A stretch of 64,000 nt of DNA from Butyrivibrio sp. (lineage in GTDB: Bacteria > Bacillota > Clostridia > Lachnospirales > Lachnospiraceae), in NCBI GenBank assembly GCA_015056575.1, contig SVGA01000020.1:1-64000 (forward strand), read 5' to 3'. The notes under the pieces were generated by a model, which was not told where the DNA came from, did no database searches, and was given only the letters and a program-made list of their open reading frames with translations. Below are positions 35,065 to 44,314 of the stretch, in pieces (positions within the stretch are counted from its first letter, which is position 1; the number at the start of each line of letters is the position of its first letter). A program made the translations under genes and the position numbers.

Positions 35065-37134
35065 GTGAGTAACGTTTATCTTAGCGAAAACATAACCGGC
35101 CTTAAGGGGATTGGCGACAAAACCGCCAAGCTCTTTAATAAGTGCGGCATCTATACCTGCGGGGACCTTTTGACGTATTATCCCAGAGGCTATGATAAAT
35201 ATGAAGCTCCCGTCAGAGCCTGTGACCTTAAGGAAGGCGTCATAAACAGCTGCAGTCTTACCATAATAGGCAATGTTGCAAGACGCCATGTTCGTAACCT
35301 TTCCATAGTTGCCTTTGAGGCCGCAGATAATACGGGAAGAGTCAAAATAACCTTCTTTAACGCCCCATATCTTGCTAGTTCCATAAAAAGCGGGACAACC
35401 TATATATTCAGAGGAATTGTTCATAAAAAGGGCAATTTCTTTTCCATGGATCATCCCAAAATGATAAAACCCGAAGAATATGCTGCGCTCATGGGCAGAC
35501 TCCTGCCCAGATATCCCCTGACGAAGGGACTCTCCAATAATACAGTTATAAAGGCAGTAGAGCAGGCCTTTAAAAACATCGGAAGGCTTGAGGATTCTGT
35601 GCCGGAAAGCATATTACAAAGGCTTGATCTTATGTCTTTTGCGGAAGCTGCAAGAGGTATCCATTTTCCTAAGGATGACGAATATCTTGAAAGGTCCAGA
35701 AGAAGGCTTGCCTATGACGAGTTTCTTTCGTTTTTGCTAAGGCTTAAGCTGTTAAAGCTTGGCTCGGAGAATATCGAAAACACAGCTGTGATGATGGAGG
35801 TTGCGGATGTAAAAAGACTTCTTGAGAAGCTTCCTTACAGCCTTACTAAGGCTCAAATTGATGCCTGGAATGATATTATGAGTGATCTCTCCGGTAAGAG
35901 TGTAATGAACAGGCTTGTGCAGGGAGATGTGGGTTCGGGTAAGACTATCCTTGCGATGATGGCTCTTTTGACCGCGGCAGCAAACGGATATCAGGGTGCA
36001 TTGATGGCTCCTACAGAGGTGCTGGCAGCTCAGCATTTCGAAGGCTTTAAGGAAATGATAGATAAATACGGGCTTGTGAATCTAAAGCCCGTACTTCTTA
36101 CAGGGGCGCTTTCTGCAAAAGACAAGAAAGAAGCTCAAAGACAGATTGCCGAAGGCGAGGTAAACTGCATAATCGGAACCAACGCCCTTATACAGGAAAA
36201 GGTTAATTATAAAAATCTGGCTCTTGTAGTAACCGATGAGCAGCATCGATTCGGGGTACGGCAGCGTGAAGCTTTGGCCGGAAAGGGAATGAACACCCAC
36301 GTTCTTGCCATGAGTGCAACTCCGATTCCGAGAACTCTGGCCATAATCCTATACGGTGATCTGCATATATCGGTGATAAACGAGATGCCACAGGGAAGGC
36401 TTCCCATCAAAAACTGCGTTGTGGGAACCAACTACAGACCAACGGCATATAAGTTTATAAAGGACCAGGTGGAAGCGGGAAGACAGGCCTATGTCATCTG
36501 TCCCATGGTTGAAGAGGGAGAACTTGACGGTGTTGAGAACGTCACCGATTATGCCCAAAAGCTTCAGGCGGCTCTTCCCGATACCGTAAGAGTGGAAGTT
36601 CTTCACGGAAGGATGAAGCCTGCTGTAAAAGACAGGATCATGGAGTCCTTTGCAAGGAGGGATATTGATGTACTGGTGTCCACGACGGTAATTGAAGTAG
36701 GTATCAATGTTCCAAATGCTACGGTGATGATGATCGAGAACTCCGAGAGATTCGGTCTTTCCCAGCTCCATCAGCTAAGGGGGCGAGTGGGAAGAGGCGA
36801 GCATCAGTCCTATTGTATTTTCATCAACAGTTCGGACAGTGAAGAAGCTGCAAACAGACTGGATATCATGAATAAATCCAACGATGGATTCAAGATAGCT
36901 GAGGAAGACCTTAGGCAGAGAGGACCGGGGGATCTGTTCGGAGTAAGACAGAGCGGAGAAATGATCTTCAGGATAGGGGATATTTATCATGACAGTGACC
37001 TTATCAAAGCTGCAGCCGGTGACGCTGACAGGATACTTAGTGATGACCCGGATCTTTCCTCTCCACAATATAATGTATTAAGAAATCTCCTTAGCACAAA
37101 ATCTGCAAATTTTGTTGACTTTACAACTTTATAA
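35065..37134 (+). CDS. recG: ATP-dependent DNA helicase RecG
   Basis: RecG remodels stalled forks and Holliday junctions. The 689-residue protein has an N-terminal wedge/OB domain (about 60-150), then helicase motif I in QGDVGSGKT (near residue 290), motif II as DEQH, motif III in AMSATPIPRTLA, motif V/VI in STTVIEVGINVPNA and QLRGRVGRGEHQSYC, and the C-terminal TRG region with DLFGVRQSGE. The start is GTG behind TGGGGG. It is a full-length and typical member. Confidence 0.95.
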   Translation: MSNVYLSENITGLKGIGDKTAKLFNKCGIYTCGDLLTYYPRGYDKYEAPVRACDLKEGVINSCSLTIIGNVARRHVRNLSIVAFEAADNTGRVKITFFNAPYLASSIKSGTTYIFRGIVHKKGNFFSMDHPKMIKPEEYAALMGRLLPRYPLTKGLSNNTVIKAVEQAFKNIGRLEDSVPESILQRLDLMSFAEAARGIHFPKDDEYLERSRRRLAYDEFLSFLLRLKLLKLGSENIENTAVMMEVADVKRLLEKLPYSLTKAQIDAWNDIMSDLSGKSVMNRLVQGDVGSGKTILAMMALLTAAANGYQGALMAPTEVLAAQHFEGFKEMIDKYGLVNLKPVLLTGALSAKDKKEAQRQIAEGEVNCIIGTNALIQEKVNYKNLALVVTDEQHRFGVRQREALAGKGMNTHVLAMSATPIPRTLAIILYGDLHISVINEMPQGRLPIKNCVVGTNYRPTAYKFIKDQVEAGRQAYVICPMVEEGELDGVENVTDYAQKLQAALPDTVRVEVLHGRMKPAVKDRIMESFARRDIDVLVSTTVIEVGINVPNATVMMIENSERFGLSQLHQLRGRVGRGEHQSYCIFINSSDSEEAANRLDIMNKSNDGFKIAEEDLRQRGPGDLFGVRQSGEMIFRIGDIYHDSDLIKAAAGDADRILSDDPDLSSPQYNVLRNLLSTKSANFVDFTTL

Positions 37135-37143
37135 AAGTAAGAT
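37115..37143 (+). promoter_or_regulatory. Promoter of the DegV-family gene
   Basis: TTGACT (37115-37120), a 17-base spacer and TAAGAT (37138-37143). The -35 lies in the last codons of recG. Confidence 0.5.
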
Positions 37144-37176
37144 TAATGTATGTAATTAGGTAGAAAATAGGAGGAT

Positions 37177-37194
37177 TATCGGCATTTGTCGATA
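37177..37194 (+). promoter_or_regulatory. Hairpin between ribosome-binding site and start of the DegV gene
   Basis: AGGAGG (37169-37174) is 28 bases from the ATG at 37203, much too far. Between them TATCG (37177-37181) and CGATA (37190-37194) can pair across an eight-base loop, which would shorten the effective spacing to about 10 bases. The structure is inferred from sequence only. Confidence 0.35.
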
Positions 37195-37202
37195 TTGGTG
37201 TT

Positions 37203-38072
37203 ATGTCAAAGATTGCTATCATTACAGACAGTAACAGCGGAATAACTCAGAAACAGGGAAAGGAACTCGGCATATTTGTTGTTCCGATGCCCTTCATGAT
37301 CAATGACGAGGACTATTTCGAGGATATCAACTTAACTCAGCAGGAGTTTTACGAGAAGCTGGCTCAGGATGCCAACGTTTCCACCAGTCAGCCAACTCCG
37401 GATTCCCTCATGACCCTGTGGGACAACACTCTTAAGGAATATGACCAGATCATCTATATTCCCATGAGCAGCGGTCTTTCCGGGGCCTGTCAAAGCGCAT
37501 TCATGATTGCCCGGGAGGAGTATGAGGGCAAGGTATTCGTGGTGGACAACCAGAGAATTTCAGTAACTCAGAGACAGTCCGCTATTGATGCCAAGGCCAT
37601 GGCCGATGCCGGTTTTTCTGCTGAAGATATAGTTAAAAAGCTTATGGACACCAAGTTTGAGTCCAGTATCTATATAATGCTCGATACGCTGTATTACCTC
37701 AAAAAGGGCGGAAGGATCACACCTGCAGCTGCTGCGCTGGGAACGCTTCTTCGACTTAAGCCGGTTCTTCAGATCCAGGGTGAAAAACTTGATGCCTTTG
37801 CCAAAGCAAGGACTACAGCTCAGGGCAAATCTGTCATGATAAATGCCATCAAGTCCGACATTGAGAACAGGTTCGGCGGCATGGAGGCAGGAGATTTCTG
37901 GATTGCGGGAGCCTATACCAACAATATAGATGCAGCTAATGAATGGAAGAAGGAAATTGAGGCTGCTTTCCCGGGGCATGAGATCTACATGGATCCTCTT
38001 TCCTTATCCGTAGCCTGTCATATCGGTCCCGGCGCTTTGGCGGTAACCGTTACCAGGAAAATACATTTCTAA
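37203..38072 (+). CDS. DegV-family fatty-acid-binding protein (FakB-like)
   Basis: DegV-family proteins bind a fatty acid and present it to FakA for phosphorylation. The 289 residues show the family motifs TDSNSGIT (about 8-15), TSQPTP (about 61-66), MSSGLSGAC and the C-terminal HIGPGALA (about 271-278), which positions the carboxylate. The gene has its own promoter and an odd, distant ribosome-binding site. Being close to the FakA-like gene makes it a candidate partner, although bacteria often have several FakB proteins. No membrane segment is present. Confidence 0.88.
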   Translation: MSKIAIITDSNSGITQKQGKELGIFVVPMPFMINDEDYFEDINLTQQEFYEKLAQDANVSTSQPTPDSLMTLWDNTLKEYDQIIYIPMSSGLSGACQSAFMIAREEYEGKVFVVDNQRISVTQRQSAIDAKAMADAGFSAEDIVKKLMDTKFESSIYIMLDTLYYLKKGGRITPAAAALGTLLRLKPVLQIQGEKLDAFAKARTTAQGKSVMINAIKSDIENRFGGMEAGDFWIAGAYTNNIDAANEWKKEIEAAFPGHEIYMDPLSLSVACHIGPGALAVTVTRKIHF

Positions 38073-38115
38073 AACCACGGGAGTGGTGTGAATTAAGTAT
38101 AAAGGGGTTATTTAA

Positions 38116-40038
38116 ATGGCAACACAGGAACAATATGGCGCTTCCAGCATTACCGTACTTGAGGGACTTGAGGCAGTTCGTAAAAGACCGGGAATGTATA
38201 TCGGAAGTGTTACCACAAGGGGACTCAATCACCTTGTATATGAGATCGTGGACAATGCGGTGGATGAACATCTCGCCGGCTTTTGCTCCAGGATCCATGT
38301 GTCTTTGGAAGCCGACGGCTCTGCTACAGTAGAAGATAACGGCCGAGGCATTCCTGTCGGTATGCACGCTAAGGGCATTACAGCAGAGCGTGTAGTTCTT
38401 ACCATGCTCCATGCAGGCGGTAAATTTGATAACAATTCATATAAGACCAGCGGAGGTTTGCACGGTGTAGGCTCCTCCGTTGTTAATGCGCTTTCAACCA
38501 GAATGAATGTTCGGATCAAAAGAGACGGCTTCATTTATGAAGACAGCTATGAAAGAGGATATCCCACCACTGAGCTTGAGGGAGGACTTCTTAAGCCTGT
38601 TGGGACGACCAAGGAAACCGGTACGACCATCAATTTCCTTCCCGATGACACCATCTTTGAGAAAACCAGATTTCGTGAGGATGACATTAAATCAAGGCTT
38701 CATGAGACCGCTTACCTTAATCCGGAGCTTACCATCATATTTGAGGACAAAAGACCCGGTGTTGAGGAGTATATTGAATTCCATGAGCCGGACGGGATCA
38801 CAGGCTTTATCCGCGACATGAATAAATCCAAGGAAGCCATTCATGACGTTATCTCTTTTTCCGGAGAGAGCGAAGGGGTAGAGGTAGAGGTTGCCTTCCA
38901 GTATGTGAACGAGTTCCATGAAGAGGTTCTTGGATTCTGTAATAACATCTATAATGCCGAGGGTGGTACTCACCTTACCGGCTTTAAGACCATGTTCACG
39001 AACCTTATCAACCAGTATGCCCGTGAACTCAATATACTTAAGGATAAAGACAACAACTTCACCGGAACCGATGTTAGAAACGGTATGACAGCCGTAGTTT
39101 CCATCAAGCACCCGGATCCCAGATTTGAGGGACAGACCAAGACCAAGCTTGATAACCAGGATGCTGCAAAAATCGTATCTCAGGTTACCGGCGATGAATT
39201 GACAAGATATTTTGACAGAAATCTTGATACCCTTAAGGCCATAATAGGCTGCGCCGAAAAAGCCGCCAAGATCCGTAAAACAGAGGAAAAGGCCAAGACC
39301 AACATGCTCACCAAGCAGAAGTACTCCTTTGACTCCAACGGAAAGCTGGCCAACTGTATCAGCAAGGATGCAAGTAAGTGCGAGATCTTCATCGTAGAGG
39401 GAGATTCCGCGGGTGGCAGTGCCAAGATGGCAAGAGATCGTAATTATCAGGCGATCCTGCCTATAAGAGGTAAGATCCTTAACGTTGAGAAGGCAAGTAT
39501 CGACAAGGTTTTGGCCAATGCCGAGATCAAGACCATGATCAATGCTTTCGGATGCGGATTTTCCGAAGGCTACGGCAACGACTTTGATATAGCCAAGCTT
39601 CGCTATGACAAGATAATCATCATGGCGGATGCGGACGTAGACGGTGAGCATATCTCCACCCTTTTACTGACTCTTTTCTACAGATTCATGCCTGAGCTTA
39701 TTTATCAGGGGCATGTATATCTGGCCATGCCTCCTCTTTACAAGGCAATGCCTTCAAGGGGCAAGGAAGAATACCTCTACGACGATTCAGAGCTTGCCAG
39801 GTACAGAAAAAATCACAAGTCCAGCTTCACTTTGCAGCGATATAAAGGTCTTGGTGAAATGGATCCCGAACAGCTTTGGGAGACCACACTGGATCCCGAA
39901 AGAAGACTTCTTAAGCTTGTTGAGATCGAAGATGCCAAGATGGCTTCTCAGATGACAGAGCTTTTGATGGGAGTTGATGTACCGCCCAGAAGAGAATTTA
40001 TCCATCAGCACGCAACAGATGCTGAACTTGATATATAA
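38116..40038 (+). CDS. parE: Type IIA DNA topoisomerase B subunit (ParE-like)
   Basis: This ATPase subunit of a type IIA topoisomerase is 640 residues, the size of ParE and Firmicute GyrB. It has the GHKL ATP-binding motifs (EIVDNAVDEHLAG, DNGRGIP, GGLHGVGSSVVNALS), the TOPRIM motifs (EGDSAGGSAK and DADVDGEHIST) and a C-terminal KGLGEM segment. It is paired with an A subunit that lacks a GyrA box, so topoisomerase IV (decatenase) fits better than gyrase, but GyrB and ParE are hard to tell apart by sequence alone. The normal gyrA/gyrB near dnaA is not in this window. Confidence 0.8.
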   Translation: MATQEQYGASSITVLEGLEAVRKRPGMYIGSVTTRGLNHLVYEIVDNAVDEHLAGFCSRIHVSLEADGSATVEDNGRGIPVGMHAKGITAERVVLTMLHAGGKFDNNSYKTSGGLHGVGSSVVNALSTRMNVRIKRDGFIYEDSYERGYPTTELEGGLLKPVGTTKETGTTINFLPDDTIFEKTRFREDDIKSRLHETAYLNPELTIIFEDKRPGVEEYIEFHEPDGITGFIRDMNKSKEAIHDVISFSGESEGVEVEVAFQYVNEFHEEVLGFCNNIYNAEGGTHLTGFKTMFTNLINQYARELNILKDKDNNFTGTDVRNGMTAVVSIKHPDPRFEGQTKTKLDNQDAAKIVSQVTGDELTRYFDRNLDTLKAIIGCAEKAAKIRKTEEKAKTNMLTKQKYSFDSNGKLANCISKDASKCEIFIVEGDSAGGSAKMARDRNYQAILPIRGKILNVEKASIDKVLANAEIKTMINAFGCGFSEGYGNDFDIAKLRYDKIIIMADADVDGEHISTLLLTLFYRFMPELIYQGHVYLAMPPLYKAMPSRGKEEYLYDDSELARYRKNHKSSFTLQRYKGLGEMDPEQLWETTLDPERRLLKLVEIEDAKMASQMTELLMGVDVPPRREFIHQHATDAELDI

Positions 40039-40050
40039 GGGATTTAAAGT

Positions 40051-40186
40051 CGCAAGCATTCATGCTTGCATGAAAATGCTTGCGATCTTGAAGACCAAAC
40101 GAACATGAGGAAAAAAGATACGCGAAGAATGAGCGGATCGATTTCCGAATGTCCGTCGGATTGCGAGAGTGCAACGGAGCAATCCG
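40051..40186 (+). repeat. Structured intergenic leader between parE and parC
   Basis: CGCAAGCATT (40051-40060) and AATGCTTGCG (40075-40084) are perfect inverse copies; inside, GCAAGCAT and ATGCTTGC (40052-40069) can instead pair with each other, so two exclusive hairpins are possible. Farther on, CGGATTGC (40157-40164) and GCAATCCG (40179-40186) form another 8-bp stem. None is followed by a T run. The whole gap of 178 bases holds no gene. It may be a leader regulating parC or a copy of a dispersed repeat. Confidence 0.5.
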
Positions 40187-40216
40187 TATATATATTTATA
40201 TACTAAGAGGAATCAC

Positions 40217-42454
40217 ATGGAAGACAGAATCATACGAACCGAATATTCCGAGGTAATGCAGAAGTCCTTTATCGACTATGCCATGAGCGTTATTATCGCA
40301 AGAGCACTTCCCGATATTAGGGATGGGCTTAAACCCGTTCAGAGGAGAACCCTCTACGATATGTACGAGTTGGGCATAAGATACGACAGGCCTTACAGAA
40401 AGAGCGCCAGGATCGTAGGCGATACCATGGGTAAATATCATCCCCACGGCGACAGTTCGATCTACGAATGTCTTGTGGTAATGACTCAGGACTTCAAAAA
40501 GGCAATCCCTCTTGTAGACGGCCACGGAAACTTTGGCAATATCGAGGGGGACGGAGCAGCTGCCATGCGTTACACCGAGGCAAGGCTCTCCAAGTTAACA
40601 CAGGAGAATTTCCTTGAAGACCTTGATAAGAACGTAGTTGACTTTCTGCCCAATTTTGATGAGACGGAAAAAGAGCCGTCGGTACTTCCGGTAAAAATCC
40701 CCAATTTCCTCATCAACGGATCCGAGGGTATTGCCGTAGGTATGGCAACAAGCACACCTCCCCACAATCTTGCGGAGGTGATCGATGCAGAGATTGCCTT
40801 TATGAAGGATGACACCCTTACCACCAAGGACCTTATGAAATACGTAAAAGGCCCCGATTTCCCGACAGGCGGTATTGTCATCAATAAAGACGAGCTTCTT
40901 TCAATTTACGAGACAGGAACCGGCAAGATCAAGATCCGCGGCAAGGTTGAAATTGAAAAGGGCAAGAACGGACATACAAATCTGGTGATCACTGAAATTC
41001 CCTATACCATGATAGGCATGGGTATCGGCAAGTTTATGGCAGATGTTGCGGAGCTTGCAGAGAAGAAGGTCACAAATGATATCGTAGATATATCCAATCA
41101 GTCCTCCAAGGAAGGCATCCGTATTGTTATTGAACTCAAGAAGGATACGGACATTGAAAACTTTACCAATCTGCTTTATAAGAAGACCAAGCTTGAGGAC
41201 ACCTTTGGCGTAAATATGCTGGCCATAGACAACGGAAGGCCCGAGACCATGTCTCTTCGTGAGATAATGAGAGCCTGCGCTGACTTCCAGTTTGAGATAA
41301 CCACAAGGAAATATCAGAACCTTCTTCAGAAGGAACAAAACAAAAAAGAGATACAGGAAGGTCTTATCAAGGCCTGCAACGTAATTGACCTTGTTATCGA
41401 GATCCTTCGTGGTTCCAAGGACAGAGCTATGGCCAAAGACTGCCTTGTTAACGGCAATACCGAGGGCATCAACTTCAAGTCAAGAGAATCCAAGGCTATG
41501 GCCGCGCAGCTTCTTTTTACAGAGGCTCAGGCGGACGCCATTTTAGAGATGAGACTATATAAACTCATAGGTCTTGAGCTTGAAGCTCTTATCAAAGAAC
41601 ATCAGCAGACTGTTGCCAATATCTTTAAGTATGAGGATATTCTTGAGAGCCATGACTCAATGTCTATGGTGATCCAGGACGAGCTTCTTAAGATCAAGAA
41701 GGAGTATCAAAGGGCAAGACGCACCGAGATCGATAACAGAGAGACTGCCGTATACGAGGAGAAGCCTGTAGAAGAGACAGATGTTGCTTTTATCATGGAC
41801 AGATTCGGCTATGCCAAGACCATAGACGTCAACACCTATGAGAAGAACAAGGAGACTATTGAGAACGAGTTCAAGTTCTCCTTTGTCATGAAGAACACGG
41901 GAAAGGTATGCTTCTTTACCAATACAGGTAATCTCCATACCGTAAAGGCCATGGATCTTCCCCAATGCAAGATGCGTGACAAGGGTGTGCCCATCGACAA
42001 CATCAGTAATTTCGATACATCCAAGGAGATGATCGTCATGGCAGCAAGCCAGTCGGATCTTAATCTCTTCAGGATCTTATTTACCACCAAGATGTCCATG
42101 ATGAAGATAGTGGACGGCGGAGAATTTGATGTCTCCAAGAGGACTGTGGCCGCAACAAAGCTTGCAGAGGGAGATGAGGTTGTAAGTGTAGAGATCCTTC
42201 ACACACAGAAAACTGTTATCTTAAGGTCCAACGAGGGATATTTTCTGCGCTTCCTTATTGAACAGGTTCCCGAGAAGAAGAAAGCGGCTGTGGGTGTAAG
42301 AGGTATGCGTCTTACAAAGAATGATTTCGTTCGCGATGTCTTTTACCTGGAAGACATGGAGAACAAGGTGATAGAACATAACGGAAAAGAGCTGTCTTTG
42401 GGACACCTAAAGGTGACGGGCAGAGATACAAAGGGAACAAAGGTGAGATTATGA
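40217..42454 (+). CDS. parC: Type IIA DNA topoisomerase A subunit (ParC-like)
   Basis: This is the DNA breaking-rejoining subunit. It has the winged-helix core with the active tyrosine in the AAMRYTEARLS segment (AMRYTE), the KPVQRRTLYDMY motif and the quinolone region around YHPHGDSSIYE, where Ser and Glu are at the usual sensitive positions (GDSSIYE). The C-terminal propeller (about 500-745) lacks the GyrA box QRRGGKG, suggesting it cannot wrap DNA for supercoiling, hence ParC-like. At 745 residues it is shorter than GyrA (about 820-870). The ATG at 40217 follows AAGAGGA; a longer frame from 40169 has no ribosome-binding site. rsmD overlaps its stop. Confidence 0.8.
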   Translation: MEDRIIRTEYSEVMQKSFIDYAMSVIIARALPDIRDGLKPVQRRTLYDMYELGIRYDRPYRKSARIVGDTMGKYHPHGDSSIYECLVVMTQDFKKAIPLVDGHGNFGNIEGDGAAAMRYTEARLSKLTQENFLEDLDKNVVDFLPNFDETEKEPSVLPVKIPNFLINGSEGIAVGMATSTPPHNLAEVIDAEIAFMKDDTLTTKDLMKYVKGPDFPTGGIVINKDELLSIYETGTGKIKIRGKVEIEKGKNGHTNLVITEIPYTMIGMGIGKFMADVAELAEKKVTNDIVDISNQSSKEGIRIVIELKKDTDIENFTNLLYKKTKLEDTFGVNMLAIDNGRPETMSLREIMRACADFQFEITTRKYQNLLQKEQNKKEIQEGLIKACNVIDLVIEILRGSKDRAMAKDCLVNGNTEGINFKSRESKAMAAQLLFTEAQADAILEMRLYKLIGLELEALIKEHQQTVANIFKYEDILESHDSMSMVIQDELLKIKKEYQRARRTEIDNRETAVYEEKPVEETDVAFIMDRFGYAKTIDVNTYEKNKETIENEFKFSFVMKNTGKVCFFTNTGNLHTVKAMDLPQCKMRDKGVPIDNISNFDTSKEMIVMAASQSDLNLFRILFTTKMSMMKIVDGGEFDVSKRTVAATKLAEGDEVVSVEILHTQKTVILRSNEGYFLRFLIEQVPEKKKAAVGVRGMRLTKNDFVRDVFYLEDMENKVIEHNGKELSLGHLKVTGRDTKGTKVRL

Positions 42455-43008
42455 GAGTAATAGCCGGAAGTGCCAGAAGGCTGCGCCTTGTTACGCCGGA
42501 TGGCAATGATACAAGACCCACACAGGACAGGATCAAAGAGACTCTGTTTAACATGATCCAGAATCAGGTGCCGGGTGCGGTGTTTGCGGATCTTTTTGCA
42601 GGAAGCGGCGGGATAGGCATTGAGGCCCTTTCAAGAGGGGCGCGCAAAGCTTATTTTATCGAAAACGCTCAAAACGCTTATAAGTGTATATTGCAGAATC
42701 TTAAGACCACACATTTTGAAGAGGTATCAACGGTTCTTAAACAGGACGTTGTTCTGGGTCTGAGGAATATTCACGAGGAAGAAGTAGATGTTATCTTTGT
42801 GGATCCTCCCTATCACGGTGAACTGTATGAGAGAACTCTGTCGCAGCTTGCGCAGATGCCCTATGTGACTGAGAATACTATGATCATTGTAGAGAGTGCA
42901 GTAGATATGGACTTTTCTTTTGCCGAAGGATACGGATTTGAAGTAAGAAGAGAAAAGAACTATAAAACCAACAAGCATGTATTTCTCTACAGAAAGGAGA
43001 ACGGATGA
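42451..43008 (+). CDS. rsmD: 16S rRNA (guanine966-N2)-methyltransferase RsmD
   Basis: RsmD methylates G966 of 16S rRNA in the assembled small subunit. The 185-residue Rossmann protein has the SAM-binding motif ADLFAGSGGIGIEALSRGA (about 45-63) and the catalytic DPPY motif (VDPPYHGEL, about 118). The first residues MRVIAGSARRLRL are typical. Its ATG overlaps the parC stop by four bases, and coaD overlaps its own stop by four bases, the common rsmD-coaD pair. Confidence 0.95.
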   Translation: MRVIAGSARRLRLVTPDGNDTRPTQDRIKETLFNMIQNQVPGAVFADLFAGSGGIGIEALSRGARKAYFIENAQNAYKCILQNLKTTHFEEVSTVLKQDVVLGLRNIHEEEVDVIFVDPPYHGELYERTLSQLAQMPYVTENTMIIVESAVDMDFSFAEGYGFEVRREKNYKTNKHVFLYRKENG

Positions 43009-43490
43009 AGGTAGCTGTTTACCCGGGAAGCTTCGACCCTGTAACCTACGGACATTTGGATATCATAAAGCGCGCATCCCTGATGTTTGATGAGGTTATA
43101 GTGGCTGTGATGTGCAATTCCGCTAAAACTCCATTGTTTACCCTTGATGAACGTGTTAAAATGTTAGAGGAAAGTCTGAAAGACCTTGATAATGTGCGGA
43201 TCGAGTCCTTTGACGGTCTTTTGATCGACTATTGCAACAAGGAGAATATCCATATTGTGATCAGGGGACTTAGGGCGATCACAGATTTTGAGTATGAGCT
43301 TCAGATCGCTCAGACCAATAAAGAGCTTTCCCACAACAAGGTTGACACGGTATTCCTTACAACGAGTCTTATTTATTCGTACCTTAGCAGCTCTGTTGTA
43401 AAGGAGATCGCAAGCTATAACGGAGATATAACGCCCTGCGTTCCTGAATCCGTGGCGGACAGACTATACAGGAAATTCGGGCATAAATAA
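43005..43490 (+). CDS. coaD: Pantetheine-phosphate adenylyltransferase
   Basis: CoaD makes dephospho-CoA from 4'-phosphopantetheine and ATP. The 161 residues contain the nucleotidyltransferase motif YPGSFDPVTYGHLDII (about residues 5-20) with the HxGH-like TYGH, and the C-terminal SYLSSSVVKEIA motif (about 126-137). Its length and the overlap with rsmD are typical. Confidence 0.97.
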   Translation: MKVAVYPGSFDPVTYGHLDIIKRASLMFDEVIVAVMCNSAKTPLFTLDERVKMLEESLKDLDNVRIESFDGLLIDYCNKENIHIVIRGLRAITDFEYELQIAQTNKELSHNKVDTVFLTTSLIYSYLSSSVVKEIASYNGDITPCVPESVADRLYRKFGHK

Positions 43491-43508
43491 AGTTTGGGGG
43501 ACAATCCT

Positions 43509-44213
43509 ATGACCAGCAGAATAGAACAGCTTATTGACGAGATTGAGACCTATATAGACAATTGCAAGCCTCAGCCTCTTTCTCAGACCAAGATCATCGT
43601 CAACAAGGAGGAGATCGATGAGCTCCTTAGAGAGCTTAGAAGCAAGACTCCCGATGAGATAAAGAGATATCAGAAGATAATCAGCAACAAGGAAGCGATC
43701 CTTAATGATGCCAAGAAGAAGGCTCAGGAGCTTATTGATGAGGCAACAGTTCACACCAACGAGCTCATCAACGAGCACGAGATCATGCAGCAGGCCTATG
43801 CACAGGCCAATGACCTTATTGCTCAGGCTGCTTCAAGGGCTCAGGGCATTCTTGATGATGCCATGAAAGAGGCCAATGATATGAAAGCAGCGGCTGTTGC
43901 ATATACAGACCAGCTTCTTGCTGATGTCGAGTCCATAATCAATCAGTCTGTGGATGTTACCAACAAGCACAATGAGAATATTATTGAGGCTATTAAGCAG
44001 AGCAGTCAGGAGGCCATTAAAGAGGTTACAGCCAACAATGATGATATCCTGACAGCCCTTACACAGTACAGCGAGGTTATTAAGTCCAACCGTGCAGATC
44101 TTGTTCCTCCAACAGCAGTATCACAGCCTGCAGCCGGCGGCTCTTCCAAAAGCGGTAACGGCGGATCTGATGCCGGTCAGGGCGAGGGCATAAATCTCGA
44201 TATGCTTGGCTGA
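43509..44213 (+). CDS. Coiled-coil protein of unknown function, DivIVA/ATP synthase b-like
   Basis: This 234-residue protein is nearly all helix, with a long heptad-rich coiled coil (about 60-175), repeated Ala/Gln/Asp patterns and a Gly/Ser/Pro-rich C-terminal tail (about 205-230). There is no signal peptide or membrane segment. Similar proteins next to coaD in Clostridia are annotated only as ATPase or ATP synthase subunit b-like, a name based on coiled-coil likeness; no ATPase motif is visible. It probably scaffolds a cell-envelope or division structure, but this is a guess. The ATG follows GGGGGA; a TTG 15 bases earlier is less likely. A terminator follows. Confidence 0.75.
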   Translation: MTSRIEQLIDEIETYIDNCKPQPLSQTKIIVNKEEIDELLRELRSKTPDEIKRYQKIISNKEAILNDAKKKAQELIDEATVHTNELINEHEIMQQAYAQANDLIAQAASRAQGILDDAMKEANDMKAAAVAYTDQLLADVESIINQSVDVTNKHNENIIEAIKQSSQEAIKEVTANNDDILTALTQYSEVIKSNRADLVPPTAVSQPAAGGSSKSGNGGSDAGQGEGINLDMLG

Positions 44214-44227
44214 TCCTACAGTAAATG

Positions 44228-44258
44228 AAAAGCTGCCGCAGATTGCGACAGCTTTTTT
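44228..44258 (+). terminator. Rho-independent terminator
   Basis: AAAAGCTGCCGCA and TGCGACAGCTTTT pair (one mismatch) around a GAT loop, followed by six Ts. It closes the rsmD-coaD-coiled-coil unit. Confidence 0.88.
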
Positions 44259-44314
44259 GATAAGTCTCATTTCCGTTAAGCTTTTAAAAACCACAAGAAT
44301 GGAGAATGGTCCTT

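Noticed and set aside
38692-39651. 319-codon minus-strand frame within parE
   Set aside because: A codon-bias shadow of the topoisomerase gene; hydrophobic translation without motifs.
40039-40216. tRNA gene in the parE-parC gap
   Set aside because: The inverted repeats do not form a cloverleaf and no TTC/T-loop consensus or acceptor stem is present.
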